Positions 14,603-23,771 of a DNA stretch of 64,000 nucleotides are shown here, piece after piece. How positions within the stretch are numbered: position 1 is the first letter of the stretch; each line of letters starts with the position of its first letter. The stretch is from Clostridiaceae bacterium (GTDB lineage: Bacteria > Bacillota > Clostridia > Lachnospirales > Lachnospiraceae). The notes beneath the pieces were generated by a model that was given only the letters and a program-made list of their open reading frames with translations, was not told the DNA's origin and did no database searches. Location: contig CAJTGE010000017.1 in NCBI GenBank assembly GCA_910575795.1, positions 54,226 to 118,225 of the forward strand, written 5' to 3'. Position numbers and translations under genes: made by a program.

Positions 14603-15511
14603 ATGATGAAAGAACGACTGGATGTGCTTTTAGTGAAAAAGGGCCTCGCGCCGTCGCGCGAAAAGGCCAGGGCGGTGATTATGTCCGGCATTGTGTATGT
14701 GGACGGCCGGAAAGAAGACAAGGCGGGTTCTGCCTTCGCGGAGACGGCCCGGTTTGAAGTGCGCGGAAGCGTGCTGCGCTATGTGAGCCGGGGCGGATTG
14801 AAGCTTGAAAAGGCGATGACTCATTTCGGCGTTCAGCCGGAGGGGAAGGTCTGCATGGACGTCGGGGCCTCGACAGGGGGCTTTACGGACTGCATGCTGC
14901 AGAACGGAGCGGTAAAGGTCTACAGTGTGGACGTGGGCCGCGGACAGCTTGCCTGGAAGCTGCGCAGCGATCCGAGGGTGGTCTGCATGGAGAAGACGAA
15001 TATCCGCTATGTGACGCCGGAGGATATCGGGGAGGCGGTGGATCTTGCCTCTATTGATGTGTCTTTTATTTCCCTGACAAAGGTTTTGGGGCCGGTGAAG
15101 GAGATTTTAAAGGCAGGGGGCTTTGTCGTGGCTCTGATTAAGCCGCAGTTTGAGGCAGGACGGGAGAAGGTCGGGAAAAAGGGCGTGGTGAGGGAGAAAA
15201 GCACGCACCTGGAGGTGATCCGGAAGGTGATCGCCTATGCGCAGGAGATAGGGTTCCTTGTCCGCAATCTGGAATTTTCTCCGATCAAGGGGCCGGAGGG
15301 AAATATCGAGTATCTGCTGCTGCTGGAAAAGCCGCTTGGCGGAGCGGGCGAGCATTTGGAGCTGTCCGGAAATGACGGGAAGGATGCGGTATGCGGGGCG
15401 TCCGGAAACGGTGGGGAGAATGCCGTATGCAGTCAGGCAGGCGGGCCGGGAGCGGCGTTTCTGGCCGAAGATGTGGTGGAGGCGGCGCACCGGGAGCTGG
15501 ATAAGGCATAG
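14603..15511 (+). CDS. tlyA: TlyA-family rRNA 2'-O-methyltransferase
   Basis: The protein has an N-terminal S4 RNA-binding domain (residues 1-62; RLDVLLVKKGLAPSREKARAVIMSGIVYVDG) and an FtsJ-like SAM methyltransferase domain (about 65-245) with VCMDVGASTGGFTDCMLQNGA, IDVSFISLTKVL and LIKPQFEAGREKVGKKGVVR. Relatives methylate ribose in 16S and 23S rRNA. At 302 residues it is longer than the usual 270; the extra part is a C-terminal Gly/Asn-rich insertion made of two 36-bp direct repeats (15365-15436), after which EDVVEAAHRELDKA closes the chain. It sits in its usual place before nadK. Confidence 0.93.
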   Translation: MMKERLDVLLVKKGLAPSREKARAVIMSGIVYVDGRKEDKAGSAFAETARFEVRGSVLRYVSRGGLKLEKAMTHFGVQPEGKVCMDVGASTGGFTDCMLQNGAVKVYSVDVGRGQLAWKLRSDPRVVCMEKTNIRYVTPEDIGEAVDLASIDVSFISLTKVLGPVKEILKAGGFVVALIKPQFEAGREKVGKKGVVREKSTHLEVIRKVIAYAQEIGFLVRNLEFSPIKGPEGNIEYLLLLEKPLGGAGEHLELSGNDGKDAVCGASGNGGENAVCSQAGGPGAAFLAEDVVEAAHRELDKA

Positions 15512-15597
15512 AAGGTAAAGTGATTGGGCGCGGCGCAGGCGGCCCGGACGGCTTGCGGCGCGCATTGTGAAAGAGGCAGGACAAGGCGGGGCATGTC

Positions 15598-16467
15598 ATG
15601 GAGCGCTTTTATTTGATTGTGAATGAGGAAAAGGAGGAGGCGAGGCGGGCCGCGGCCCTGGTTGCGGAATATCTTCTGCACCGCGGGTGCGACTGCCTGC
15701 GCTGGGGGCTTCGCCGCGGGGAGGAGCCGGGACGGCGTTTCCGGCAGCGGTACCGCTACACGGATGTGGCGCGTATCCCCCCGGAGACGGAGTGCGCGAT
15801 CGTTCTGGGCGGGGACGGGACGCTGATTCAGGCGGCCAGGGATGTGGCCGGGCGCGGGCTTCCTCTGTTTGGGGTAAATATGGGACATCTGGGCTATCTG
15901 ACCCAGGTGAGCAGGCATGAGGAGATGATACCGGCCCTGCAGGCATTGATCGAGGATCGGTACAGCCTGGAGACGCGCATGATGCTGGACGGGCAGATCG
16001 TCTCGGACGGCCGGGTGATCGCCCGCGATATTGCCTTAAATGATATGATTTTAGGGCGGAGCGGCCTTTATACGCTCAAATTTCAGCTCTATGTCAACGG
16101 GCAGCTTTTGAATGATTATTCGGCGGACGGGATGATTGTGGCTACGCCCACCGGCTCTACGGCCTATAATCTGTCTGCCGGAGGCCCCATCGCGGTTCCG
16201 GACGCGAGGCTTTTGATTCTGACGCCGATCTGCCCCCATACGCTGAATTCCAGAAGCTTTGTCCTGTCCGCGGACAGCGAGATCGCGCTCTGTATCGGCG
16301 GGGATCAGGAGGTGGAGCAGTTTGTGAGCTTTGACGGGGATACGGCCGTGCCGTTAAAGAGGGGGGATCGCATTGAGATCCGGCGCTCGGAGGTTGAGAC
16401 GACGCTTGTGCAGCTTACGAAGCTGTCATTTATGGACAATATCCGGAATAAGATGAGGCAGATTTAA
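15598..16467 (+). CDS. nadK: NAD kinase
   Basis: NadK phosphorylates NAD to NADP. The 289-residue sequence contains the GGDGT motif (IVLGGDGTLIQAARD), GVNMGHLGYLTQ, ALNDMILGRSG and DGMIVATPTGSTAYNLSAGGPI, in family order. The start ATG at 15598 gives a normal length. It follows tlyA after an 86-base spacer of very high GC and precedes argR, the standard Clostridia order. Confidence 0.95.
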   Translation: MERFYLIVNEEKEEARRAAALVAEYLLHRGCDCLRWGLRRGEEPGRRFRQRYRYTDVARIPPETECAIVLGGDGTLIQAARDVAGRGLPLFGVNMGHLGYLTQVSRHEEMIPALQALIEDRYSLETRMMLDGQIVSDGRVIARDIALNDMILGRSGLYTLKFQLYVNGQLLNDYSADGMIVATPTGSTAYNLSAGGPIAVPDARLLILTPICPHTLNSRSFVLSADSEIALCIGGDQEVEQFVSFDGDTAVPLKRGDRIEIRRSEVETTLVQLTKLSFMDNIRNKMRQI

Positions 16468-16468
16468 C

Positions 16469-16587
16469 GTAACCGTTTTGACAGGTCTGCGCGTTCACCG
16501 GACAGGTTACAAAAGGCGGATGTACGAATACAGCATTGTATTAATTCGCGAGTAAACAGCATCCGCAAATTAATGCAACGCTGTATT
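16469..16587 (+). promoter_or_regulatory. overlapping inverted repeats upstream of argR
   Basis: Three inverted repeats occupy the nadK-argR gap. GTAACC (16469-16474) pairs with GGTTAC (16505-16510). GCGGATG (16516-16522) pairs with CATCCGC (16560-16566). The arm at about 16527-16550 pairs with about 16564-16587 over 24 bases with 4 differences, starting AATACAGC and ending GCTGTATT. The last two share bases and cannot form together, which resembles an attenuator, but a TACAGC-ended mobile palindrome like the one at 32728 is equally possible. Confidence 0.4.
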
Positions 16588-16610
16588 AGCAGGATTGAGG
16601 GATGTAGAAA

Positions 16611-17060
16611 ATGAAACTGGAACGACACAGCAAGATTGTGGAATTGATTGGGAGATATGAGATAGAGACACAGGAGGAGCTCTCGGAGTATCTGCACAGA
16701 GAGGGCTATAATGTGACGCAGGCCACGGTATCGCGCGATATCCGGGAGCTGAAGCTCTCGAAGATCCAGACGGACAGCGGCCGCCAGAAGTACGCGGTGT
16801 TTCACCCGCAGACCGCCTTTAATGACAAATATATCCGGATCCTGCAGGACAGCTTTCTTTCCATGGATATGGCGCAGAATATTCTGGTGCTCAAGACGGT
16901 TTCCGGTATGGCGATGGCGCTGGCCGCCGCCCTGGACGCCCTGCACTTTCCGGAGGTCGTGGGCTGCATCGCGGGGGACGATACGGTGATGTGCGCGGTC
17001 CGGACGGTGGACGATACGATTATTCTGATGGACAAGCTGAAAAAGCTTCTGGAAGGGTGA
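16611..17060 (+). CDS. argR: arginine repressor ArgR/AhrC
   Basis: ArgR senses arginine as a hexamer and controls its synthesis and breakdown. The 149-residue protein has the N-terminal winged helix (residues 1-70; SEYLHREGYNVTQATVSRDIRELKLSKI in two blocks) and the C-terminal oligomerisation/arginine-binding domain with AAALDALHFPEVVGCIAGDDTVMCAVRT, whose GDDT aspartates bind arginine. It lies between nadK and recN as in most Firmicutes. No arginine gene is in the window. Confidence 0.95.
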   Translation: MKLERHSKIVELIGRYEIETQEELSEYLHREGYNVTQATVSRDIRELKLSKIQTDSGRQKYAVFHPQTAFNDKYIRILQDSFLSMDMAQNILVLKTVSGMAMALAAALDALHFPEVVGCIAGDDTVMCAVRTVDDTIILMDKLKKLLEG

Positions 17061-17137
17061 GAGGTTCTGAGCGCTGTCCGGCATGCCCCGGCGGCGCGCG
17101 GCGGACGGTTAGAAACGCTATAATGTAGGAGACGGGA

Positions 17138-18832
17138 ATGCTGTATCATTTATATGTAAAGAATCTGGCCCTGATCGATTCCGCGGAGGTGGAATTTGAC
17201 GAGGGGCTTAATATATTGACAGGAGAGACGGGAGCGGGCAAATCGGTGATCATCGGTTCCGTGAATGTGGCCCTGGGGGCCAAGGCGTCAAAGGATCTGA
17301 TCCGCCAGGGCTGCGAGAGCGCCTATGTGGAGCTGATTTTTCAGGTAAGGGATGAGAAGAAGAGGCGGGAGCTTAAGGCGCTGGATATCCACCCGGACGC
17401 GGACGGGATGGTGATCGTTTCCAAGAAGATCATGCCGTCCCGGAGCGTGGGCCGGATCAATGACGAGTCGGTGACAGCCGCCAGGCTGCGGGCGATAACG
17501 GGCCTTCTTATCGATATCCACGGGCAGCACGAGCATCAGTCGCTTTTGTACCATTCCAGGCATCTGGAGATCCTGGATGAGTACGGGCGGGCGCGGACCG
17601 CGGGCTTAAAGGAAGAGATTGCGGAGCGGTTTAAGGCGTATGCGGATCTGAAAAAGAGGCTGGAGTCGTTTGAGACGGATCAGGATAAGCGCGCGCGCGA
17701 GGCGGATTTCTGCAGGTTCGAGATTGAGGAGATTGAAAGCGCGGATTTAAAGCCGGGCGAGGAGGAGGAGTGCCAGGCCGCATACCGCCGTTTTTCCAAT
17801 GCCAGGCGGATCACGGAGAGCCTTTCCGAGGCGTACGGCGCGGTGGGCGGCGACGGGATCTCACGGGCGCTGAAGGCGGTGGAGGAGGCGGCGCAGTATG
17901 ATGAGGGACTGTCCGGCATCCGCGACGAGCTCTACGATGCAGAGGCGCTTTTAGGGGATCTGTCGCGGGATATTTCCGCTTATCTGGAGGATATGACCTT
18001 TGATGAGGAGGCGTTTTCGCAGACCGGGGAGCGTTTAAATCTGATCCGCGGCCTGGAAAATAAGTACGGGAAAACGATTGAGGATGTTCTGAAAAGCCTG
18101 GAGGAGAAGAAAGAGCGGCTTTCGGAGCTTGAAAATTACGACGTGCTGCTTTCGCAGACCAAGGAGCGCCTTTCTGAGGCGGAGGGGGAGCTTTTAAGGC
18201 TTTCAGAAGAGCTCTCCGCGGCGCGCCGGGAGGTGGCCGGGGAGCTGACGGCGAAGATTGAGGAAGGGCTGAAGGAGCTCAATTTCCTTGACGTTGCGTT
18301 TTCCATGGAATTCCGCAGGCTGGATCATTACACCGCGGGCGGCGTGGACGAGGCGGAGTTTATGATATCCACGAATCCGGGCGAGCCGGTGAGGCCCCTG
18401 GGGCAGGTGGCGTCCGGCGGAGAGCTTTCGCGTATCATGCTGGCGATCAAGACGGTTCTGGCGGAGACGGACGATATACCGACCCTGATTTTTGACGAGA
18501 TTGACACCGGGATCAGCGGGCGGACGGCCCAGATGGTGTCTGAAAAGCTGCGCCTGATCGCAGAGCGCCATCAGGTTATCTGCATCACTCATCTGCCGCA
18601 GATCGCGGCCATGGCGGATCGCCATTTTGAGATACGCAAGGAAGTCTCAGAGGGGCGGACCACGACCTTTATCCGGCGGCTTGCGGACAATGAGGCCACG
18701 GAGGAGCTGGCGCGTCTTCTGGGCGGCGCGAAGATCACGGCGGCGGTGCGAAAAAACGCAAAGGAGATGAAGGCGCTTGCAAAGGGAAGAGGAGAAGGAA
18801 AGGGACGCGCGGGTGGCGCCGGACTTAAGTGA
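17138..18832 (+). CDS. recN: DNA repair ATPase RecN
   Basis: RecN is an SMC-like ATPase that gathers broken DNA ends. The 564-residue protein has Walker A at the N-terminus (NILTGETGAGKSVIIGSV), long coiled-coil arms (about 150-360), and the C-terminal ATPase half with ASGGELSRIMLAIKTVLAE, TLIFDEIDTGISG and ITHLPQIAAMADRHFEI. GTAGGAGA precedes the start. The usual neighbours after recN in Clostridia (spoIVB, spo0A) are absent; a MocR-type gene overlaps its end instead. Confidence 0.95.
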   Translation: MLYHLYVKNLALIDSAEVEFDEGLNILTGETGAGKSVIIGSVNVALGAKASKDLIRQGCESAYVELIFQVRDEKKRRELKALDIHPDADGMVIVSKKIMPSRSVGRINDESVTAARLRAITGLLIDIHGQHEHQSLLYHSRHLEILDEYGRARTAGLKEEIAERFKAYADLKKRLESFETDQDKRAREADFCRFEIEEIESADLKPGEEEECQAAYRRFSNARRITESLSEAYGAVGGDGISRALKAVEEAAQYDEGLSGIRDELYDAEALLGDLSRDISAYLEDMTFDEEAFSQTGERLNLIRGLENKYGKTIEDVLKSLEEKKERLSELENYDVLLSQTKERLSEAEGELLRLSEELSAARREVAGELTAKIEEGLKELNFLDVAFSMEFRRLDHYTAGGVDEAEFMISTNPGEPVRPLGQVASGGELSRIMLAIKTVLAETDDIPTLIFDEIDTGISGRTAQMVSEKLRLIAERHQVICITHLPQIAAMADRHFEIRKEVSEGRTTTFIRRLADNEATEELARLLGGAKITAAVRKNAKEMKALAKGRGEGKGRAGGAGLK

Positions 18833-20207
18833 TCCGGGCTTAAACCGTTACATGCGGGTTTACCGGTATTACAAGGAGCTGATCCTCACGGGAAAGCTCG
18901 CGCCGGGGGCCAGGATAGCGTCGATCCGGCGCTGCGCAAAGCAGCTTCAGCTCTCGCGGACCACGGTGGAGACTGCCTATATGCTCCTGGCCGCGGAGGG
19001 CTATATTGTCTCAAGGCCGCAGAGCGGCTACTATGTAACAGAGTTTTTTTCAGGTAAAGACGGGGGGCAAAAGAAGACGGAGAAGGAAACGGAAAAAGAT
19101 AAGGCGGACAATGCTGTGATCCGATATGACTTTGCCTCGTCACGGGTAGACAGGGACAGCTTCCAGTTTGACATTTGGAGGCGGTATATAAAAAGCGCGC
19201 TCCGCCAGGATGAACGGCTCTTATCCTACGGTGAGCCGCAGGGAGAGCGGGAACTGAGGGAGGCGTTGTGCAGCTATCTGGAGCGCCGGCGGAATGTGAT
19301 CTGCCGGCCGGATCAGATCGTGGTAGGCGCCGGTATCCAGAGCCTGCTCCATATCCTGTGCCCTTTGATACGGGAGCGGGAGCGGGCCGCGTTTTATAAT
19401 TTTGGTTTTCAGCAGGGAAAAAGAATCTTTGAGGATTTCGGCTTTGTGACGGAAGATGTGCGCGAGGCGTGGAAGCGGGGCGGGCTCGCTGAGGGAAGCG
19501 TGTGCTATGTCACGCCGTCCCAGATGAGGGTATGGGGCGAGGTTATGCCCATGGCGGAGCGGATATCCCTGATCCGGGAGGCTTTTGATAAGGATATTCT
19601 CATTCTGGAGGATGATTACGACAGCGAGTTTTGCTATTACAGCCGTCAAACGCCGTCCCTGCAGGGGCTGGCAGGCGGGAGGAATACAGTGTATCTGGGG
19701 ACGTTTTCACGCCTGCTCCTGCCGTCTATACGCATGAGCTTCATGGCGCTTCCGGACAGCCTTCTGCCGCTCTATAAGGAGAGGGGCAGATGCTATAACC
19801 AGACTGCGTCCAAAACCGAGCAGATCGCGCTTTGTCAGTTTATCCGGGACGGACGCCTGGAGAGCCAGTTGCGCAAAGCCAGAAAGCTTTACGCCGCAAA
19901 GGCAAAGCGCCTGTGCACGGCGATCGGAGAGGTTTTCGGGGATCAGGCAAGGGCCTGCCCGGGCGAGGCGGGATTTCTTGTGCTGATGGAGGTCAAAAGC
20001 GGGCGCTCTGCGTATGAGCTTTCTCAGGACGCGGCGGCGGCGGGCGTGGCGGTGCGGCCCGTGGAACGGGAGGGGGCGCTGCCGGGCCTTCTTTTGTCCT
20101 GCGCCTCGGTAAGCGCCGAGCACTATGAGGAGGCGCTGACAGCGCTTTATCAAGGCATTTTTAATAGCTCAGACGGGGGGAAGACAGGCGGAGCTCCTGT
20201 GCGCTGA
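18813..20207 (+). CDS. MocR-type (GntR-aminotransferase) regulator lacking the PLP lysine
   Basis: The protein joins a GntR winged helix (about residues 12-75; YYKELILTGKLAPGARIASI, LQLSRTTVETAYMLLAAEGY) to a fold-type I aminotransferase domain (about 105-450), the MocR/GabR/PdxR architecture. ILEDDYDSEFCYYSR matches the PLP pyridine-binding Asp region. Where family members have GTFSK with the Schiff-base lysine, this one reads GTFSR (codon CGC at 19710-19712; Arg300), so covalent PLP binding should be lost. The start is uncertain: GTG 18813, TTG 18777 or ATG 18852. It overlaps the end of recN by 20 bases. Confidence 0.85.
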   Translation: MAPDLSDPGLNRYMRVYRYYKELILTGKLAPGARIASIRRCAKQLQLSRTTVETAYMLLAAEGYIVSRPQSGYYVTEFFSGKDGGQKKTEKETEKDKADNAVIRYDFASSRVDRDSFQFDIWRRYIKSALRQDERLLSYGEPQGERELREALCSYLERRRNVICRPDQIVVGAGIQSLLHILCPLIRERERAAFYNFGFQQGKRIFEDFGFVTEDVREAWKRGGLAEGSVCYVTPSQMRVWGEVMPMAERISLIREAFDKDILILEDDYDSEFCYYSRQTPSLQGLAGGRNTVYLGTFSRLLLPSIRMSFMALPDSLLPLYKERGRCYNQTASKTEQIALCQFIRDGRLESQLRKARKLYAAKAKRLCTAIGEVFGDQARACPGEAGFLVLMEVKSGRSAYELSQDAAAAGVAVRPVEREGALPGLLLSCASVSAEHYEEALTALYQGIFNSSDGGKTGGAPVR

Positions 20208-20236
20208 TACTGCCATGCGCCCGTGCAGGCGGAGGT

Positions 20237-21676
20237 TTAAAAGCCTTTTCTGTCATTGCTGGCCGCCTGTTTTTCCATATAGGGAAGGCGGTTCCGGAAC
20301 AGGCGTTTTTTCAGCTCTTTTAAGCTGAAGGGGATCAGGGGATAAATGTAGCTTTTCCCTGCAATGGTTTTGTTGAATATCAGCGCGGACAGGCTGATGG
20401 CCGTTCCGATGGCAAAGCCCCACGCATTCAGGAAATGAGTCAGCAGGAGGATCATGACGCGCAGGAATTTCAGCGCAAAGCCCAGCTCAAAGCTGGTCTG
20501 GGAATAGCCGGCAATGGTGACAAAGGCCATATAGAGCATGGTTTCACTGTTGAACCACCCTGATTTGACGGAATATTCCCCCAGCACGATACCTGCGATC
20601 ACGCTTAAGGGCGTGGTCAGCATACTGGGCGTGTTGACTGCGGCCAGGCGCAGCCCGTCGATAGCGAATTCCAGGATCAGGAGCTGGAATATAAGGGCCA
20701 CATGGATCTCGTCCGTTACCTGGATAAAGGACAGCCAGTCCGGGATCCAGCCCGGGTTCTGCATCAGCAGAAGCCAGATGGGCGTCAGGAACAGGGTCAG
20801 GAAAAAGATAACCATGCGCGACAGCCGTAAATAGGTGCCGGTCATGGGCGGGAAATAGTAGTCGTCCGCTTCCTCGATGATGTCAAAGATCGAGGAGGGG
20901 AGGATCATGGCGGCAGGCGAGTTGTCAACCAGGATAACGATATTTCCCTCCAGGACCGAGGCCGCCGCTGTGTCGGGCCGCTCGGAAAAGCGGAATTTCG
21001 GAAACGGGTTGTACCATTTGTGCGGATAGATGCACTCCGCCAGGCTTTCCTGGTTCATGGTCAGGGCGTCCACATGGAGGCGGCTTAAACGTCCCTTGAT
21101 CTTTGATAGGAGATCCGTATCCACACGGCCGTCCATATAGCAGATGGCGATATCCGTGTGCGAGCTCTCGCCGACGCCCATGATTTCCATACGCATTCTG
21201 GGATCGCGGATACGGCGGCGGATGAGGGCTGTGTTAAAGACCAGGGTTTCCACAAATCCGTCGCGGGAGCCGCGCAGCACCTTGTCCTTTTCAGGCTCGC
21301 CGACGCCCCTGGCCGGGTAGGTGCGGCAGTCAATGGTAAAACAGCGGTCATAGCCGTCCACCAGCATACAGGGAACGCCGGCCAGGAGCTGGGTGATCAC
21401 CACATCGGAATCTGTTTCCATGCCGACCTCGCCGTAGGGGAGGTACAGCTTGGAGAATTCGTGCGCGTCCTGCGGCATGGCGTCCGCTTTGACGCTTACA
21501 AAAGCCTGCATCAGGCGCAGCAGCGTATCGTCCTTTGTAAAGCCGTCAATGAAGTACAGGCAGGCATTCCTCCCGCCCACGGAAATGACGCGGTAGACGA
21601 CGTCAAAATTTATGTCGGGCTGGAGGACCTGGGAGAAATACTGCATATTGGCATCCAGTTGCGTTGAGATTTTCAT
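20237..21676 (-). CDS. GerA-family spore germination protein (SpoVAF/GerKA-like)
   Basis: The protein (479 aa) has the GerA A-subunit architecture: a soluble N-terminal half (1-265) with VRGSRDGFVETLVFNTALIRRRI-type sequence in the form VLRGSRDGFVETLVFNTALI, then EGNIVILVDNSPAAMILPSS, and a membrane half (about 285-450) with five or so hydrophobic segments. A-subunits of germinant receptors and SpoVAF share this layout; at this length and with no B or C subunit beside it, SpoVAF-like is slightly preferred. It is direct evidence of a spore-forming host. It is convergent with the MocR gene and stands alone. Confidence 0.88.
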   Translation of the reverse strand: MKISTQLDANMQYFSQVLQPDINFDVVYRVISVGGRNACLYFIDGFTKDDTLLRLMQAFVSVKADAMPQDAHEFSKLYLPYGEVGMETDSDVVITQLLAGVPCMLVDGYDRCFTIDCRTYPARGVGEPEKDKVLRGSRDGFVETLVFNTALIRRRIRDPRMRMEIMGVGESSHTDIAICYMDGRVDTDLLSKIKGRLSRLHVDALTMNQESLAECIYPHKWYNPFPKFRFSERPDTAAASVLEGNIVILVDNSPAAMILPSSIFDIIEEADDYYFPPMTGTYLRLSRMVIFFLTLFLTPIWLLLMQNPGWIPDWLSFIQVTDEIHVALIFQLLILEFAIDGLRLAAVNTPSMLTTPLSVIAGIVLGEYSVKSGWFNSETMLYMAFVTIAGYSQTSFELGFALKFLRVMILLLTHFLNAWGFAIGTAISLSALIFNKTIAGKSYIYPLIPFSLKELKKRLFRNRLPYMEKQAASNDRKGF

Positions 21677-21933
21677 GTAATGGCTCCTCTCAGATTACAG
21701 TATCGCGGGAAGCATGCGCATTCCCGGGATCATAGAAAGTATGCGCGGATCTGGCGGAAAATATGAATGTATAAAACAGGATAAAGGAAATATAATGGTT
21801 ATTGTTATGAAGATGTGCGGGTAGTTGTTTGTCATGGCTGGGACGCCGGAGGCAGTTTCTAAAGAATTATGCATAAAATATAAATATATGCGGACAGAAA
21901 ATGAAAAATATGTCAAATATGACGAAAAAATAA

Positions 21934-22050
21934 TTGACAACAGCAGCTTAAAATGGTATATTTACATAAGCAATAAACTATTTTAATGTAACGGTTTTGA
22001 ACGTGACCGGGGGAGCTGCTTTCTGTGGGGGAAAGGCGGCTCCTTTTCAT
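21934..22050 (+). promoter_or_regulatory. promoter and hairpin leader of the YitT-family gene
   Basis: TTGACA (21934-21939), a 17-base spacer and TATATT (21957-21962) form a strong promoter. The leader of about 95 bases contains an imperfect stem (GGAGCTGCTTTC / GAAAGGCGGCTCC, about 22012-22044) followed by TTTTC, immediately before the AGGAGG site. This could be a weak attenuator or a fold that masks the start. The 21677-21930 stretch upstream is AT-rich with no gene. Confidence 0.6.
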
Positions 22051-22064
22051 TTCAGGAGGATTTG

Positions 22065-22952
22065 ATGAATATTTTAGACAAGGCAGAGAAGATGTACAAG
22101 AAAAAGGGCGTCCGCAATGCGGTGACATGCGCGGCGGTGATCGTGTCCGCGTTGCTGCAGTCTTTTGTCATACAAACATTTATACGGCCGGCTGAACTTC
22201 TGTCGGGCGGCTTTACGGGGATCGCGATCCTGGTCGATATGGCGGCGTCGAAATTTGGGATGAGTTTTCCGACTTCCCTGGGTATGCTGGTGTTTAACCT
22301 TCCGGTGGCGGCGCTCTGCAGCCGGAGCATAAGCAAACGTTTTACGGCGTTTTCTCTTCTTCAGGTGTGTACGTCGAGTATATTTCTCCAGATTTTCCAT
22401 TTTTCGCCGCTGTTTGACGACGTGGTGCTGAATGTGGTATTCGGGGGCTTTTTGCTCGGCATTTCGATCGTTGTTGCGCTTAAGGGGAATGCGTCCACGG
22501 GCGGAACGGATTTTATTGCTCTCTATGTGTCAAATAAGACAGGACGATCGATATGGGGAGAAGTATTTGTCGGGAACTGCGTGCTGTTCTGCATATTCGG
22601 GATGGCGTTTGGCTGGCTGAATGCGGCGTACTCGATTCTGTTCCAGTTTATCAGCACCAAGACGATCTCGACCTTCCATCACCGCTATGACCGTGTGACG
22701 CTGCAGGTGACGACGCTGAAGGGCGACGAGATCATGAAGGAGTATGTGAGCGCCTTCCGCCACGGGATTTCTGCCCTGGACGCTATCGGCGGGTACAGCA
22801 GGAAAAAGATGTTTGTGCTGCACACCGTGATTTCCTCATATGAGCTGGACGATGTAATCCGCCTGATGCGGGAGGTGGATCCGCATGTGATTATCAATGT
22901 GTTTAAGACGGATCAGTTTTTTGGAAGCTTTTACCGCGCGCCGATGGATTAG
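22065..22952 (+). CDS. YitT-family membrane protein (DUF161/DUF2179)
   Basis: The protein (295 aa from ATG 22065, behind AGGAGG) has about five to six transmembrane segments in the first 200 residues, starting RNAVTCAAVIVSALLQSFVI and including PAELLSGGFTGIAILVD, GNASTGGTDFIALYVSNKTG and LQFISTKTISTFHHRYDRV in shortened form. A cytosolic DUF2179 domain follows (about 205-295; GISALDAIGGYSRKKMFVLH, VDPHVIINVFKTDQFFGSF). The transported or sensed molecule is not established for the family. It is a single-gene unit between the germination gene and tcdA. Confidence 0.9.
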   Translation: MNILDKAEKMYKKKGVRNAVTCAAVIVSALLQSFVIQTFIRPAELLSGGFTGIAILVDMAASKFGMSFPTSLGMLVFNLPVAALCSRSISKRFTAFSLLQVCTSSIFLQIFHFSPLFDDVVLNVVFGGFLLGISIVVALKGNASTGGTDFIALYVSNKTGRSIWGEVFVGNCVLFCIFGMAFGWLNAAYSILFQFISTKTISTFHHRYDRVTLQVTTLKGDEIMKEYVSAFRHGISALDAIGGYSRKKMFVLHTVISSYELDDVIRLMREVDPHVIINVFKTDQFFGSFYRAPMD

Positions 22953-23021
22953 AGGAAAGACAGATGCGGGCGTAGCGTATAGGGGTTACGCAGGAACATA
23001 AACTAAGGAGGATGGGGACGC

Positions 23022-23771
23022 ATGGGAGGCAGACATGAATTTGACAGGACAAGGCTGATGCTCGGGGACGCCGTGATGGAGCGGCTGTGGAGAAGCTCGG
23101 TTGCCGTATTCGGAATCGGGGGAGTGGGTTCCCACTGTGCGCAGGCTCTGGCCAGAAGCGGGGTGGGGAGGCTGATTCTGGTTGACGGCGACAGCGTGTC
23201 CGAGACCAATCTGAACCGCCAGTGCGTGGCGTGGAGATCCACGATCGGGCAGAAAAAGACCGCGGTCATGGAGCGCATGATCCGGGAGATCTGTCCGGAT
23301 ATACGGGTTCAGGCATTTGAGACGTTTGTGCTGCCGGATAATCTGGAGGCGCTGTTTGAGCAGGCGGGGCAGGTGGATTATATCGTGGACGCCATTGATA
23401 CAGTGGCCTCCAAGCTGGCCCTGGCGGTTTATGCAGGGGAGCACGAGATCCCTCTTATCTCATCCATGGGAACGGGAAATAAGCTGCATCCGGAACGCTT
23501 CCGGATAGCCGATATCTCGGAGACGTCGGTGTGCCCTTTGTGCCGGGTGATGCGGCGGGAATTGAAGAAGAGGGGGATACTGCATTTAAAAGTGGTATTC
23601 TCGGACGAGACGCCGCGGACGCCGGATCCGGAGATGGAGGCGCGCTTTATCGCAGAGGAGAGCAAGAAAGGCAGCGCCCGCCGCCATGTGCCGGGCAGCG
23701 TGGCGTTTGCGCCCCCGGCGGCGGGGCTTATTATGGCTGGAGAGGTAGTGAGAGGGGTGGGCGGGGTGTGA
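23022..23771 (+). CDS. tcdA: tRNA threonylcarbamoyladenosine dehydratase (TcdA/CsdL, ThiF/E1 family)
   Basis: TcdA cyclises t6A37 of tRNA to ct6A in an ATP-dependent step. The 249-residue protein begins with an E1-like Rossmann fold (VFGIGGVGSHCAQALARSGVG), followed by LVDGDSVSETNLNRQ, DYIVDAIDTVASKLAL and the family-specific DISETSVCPLCRVMRRELKKRG near residues 163-185. AAGGAGG precedes the ATG. About 240 bases with no gene follow before the convergent PepSY gene. Confidence 0.93.
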   Translation: MGGRHEFDRTRLMLGDAVMERLWRSSVAVFGIGGVGSHCAQALARSGVGRLILVDGDSVSETNLNRQCVAWRSTIGQKKTAVMERMIREICPDIRVQAFETFVLPDNLEALFEQAGQVDYIVDAIDTVASKLALAVYAGEHEIPLISSMGTGNKLHPERFRIADISETSVCPLCRVMRRELKKRGILHLKVVFSDETPRTPDPEMEARFIAEESKKGSARRHVPGSVAFAPPAAGLIMAGEVVRGVGGV

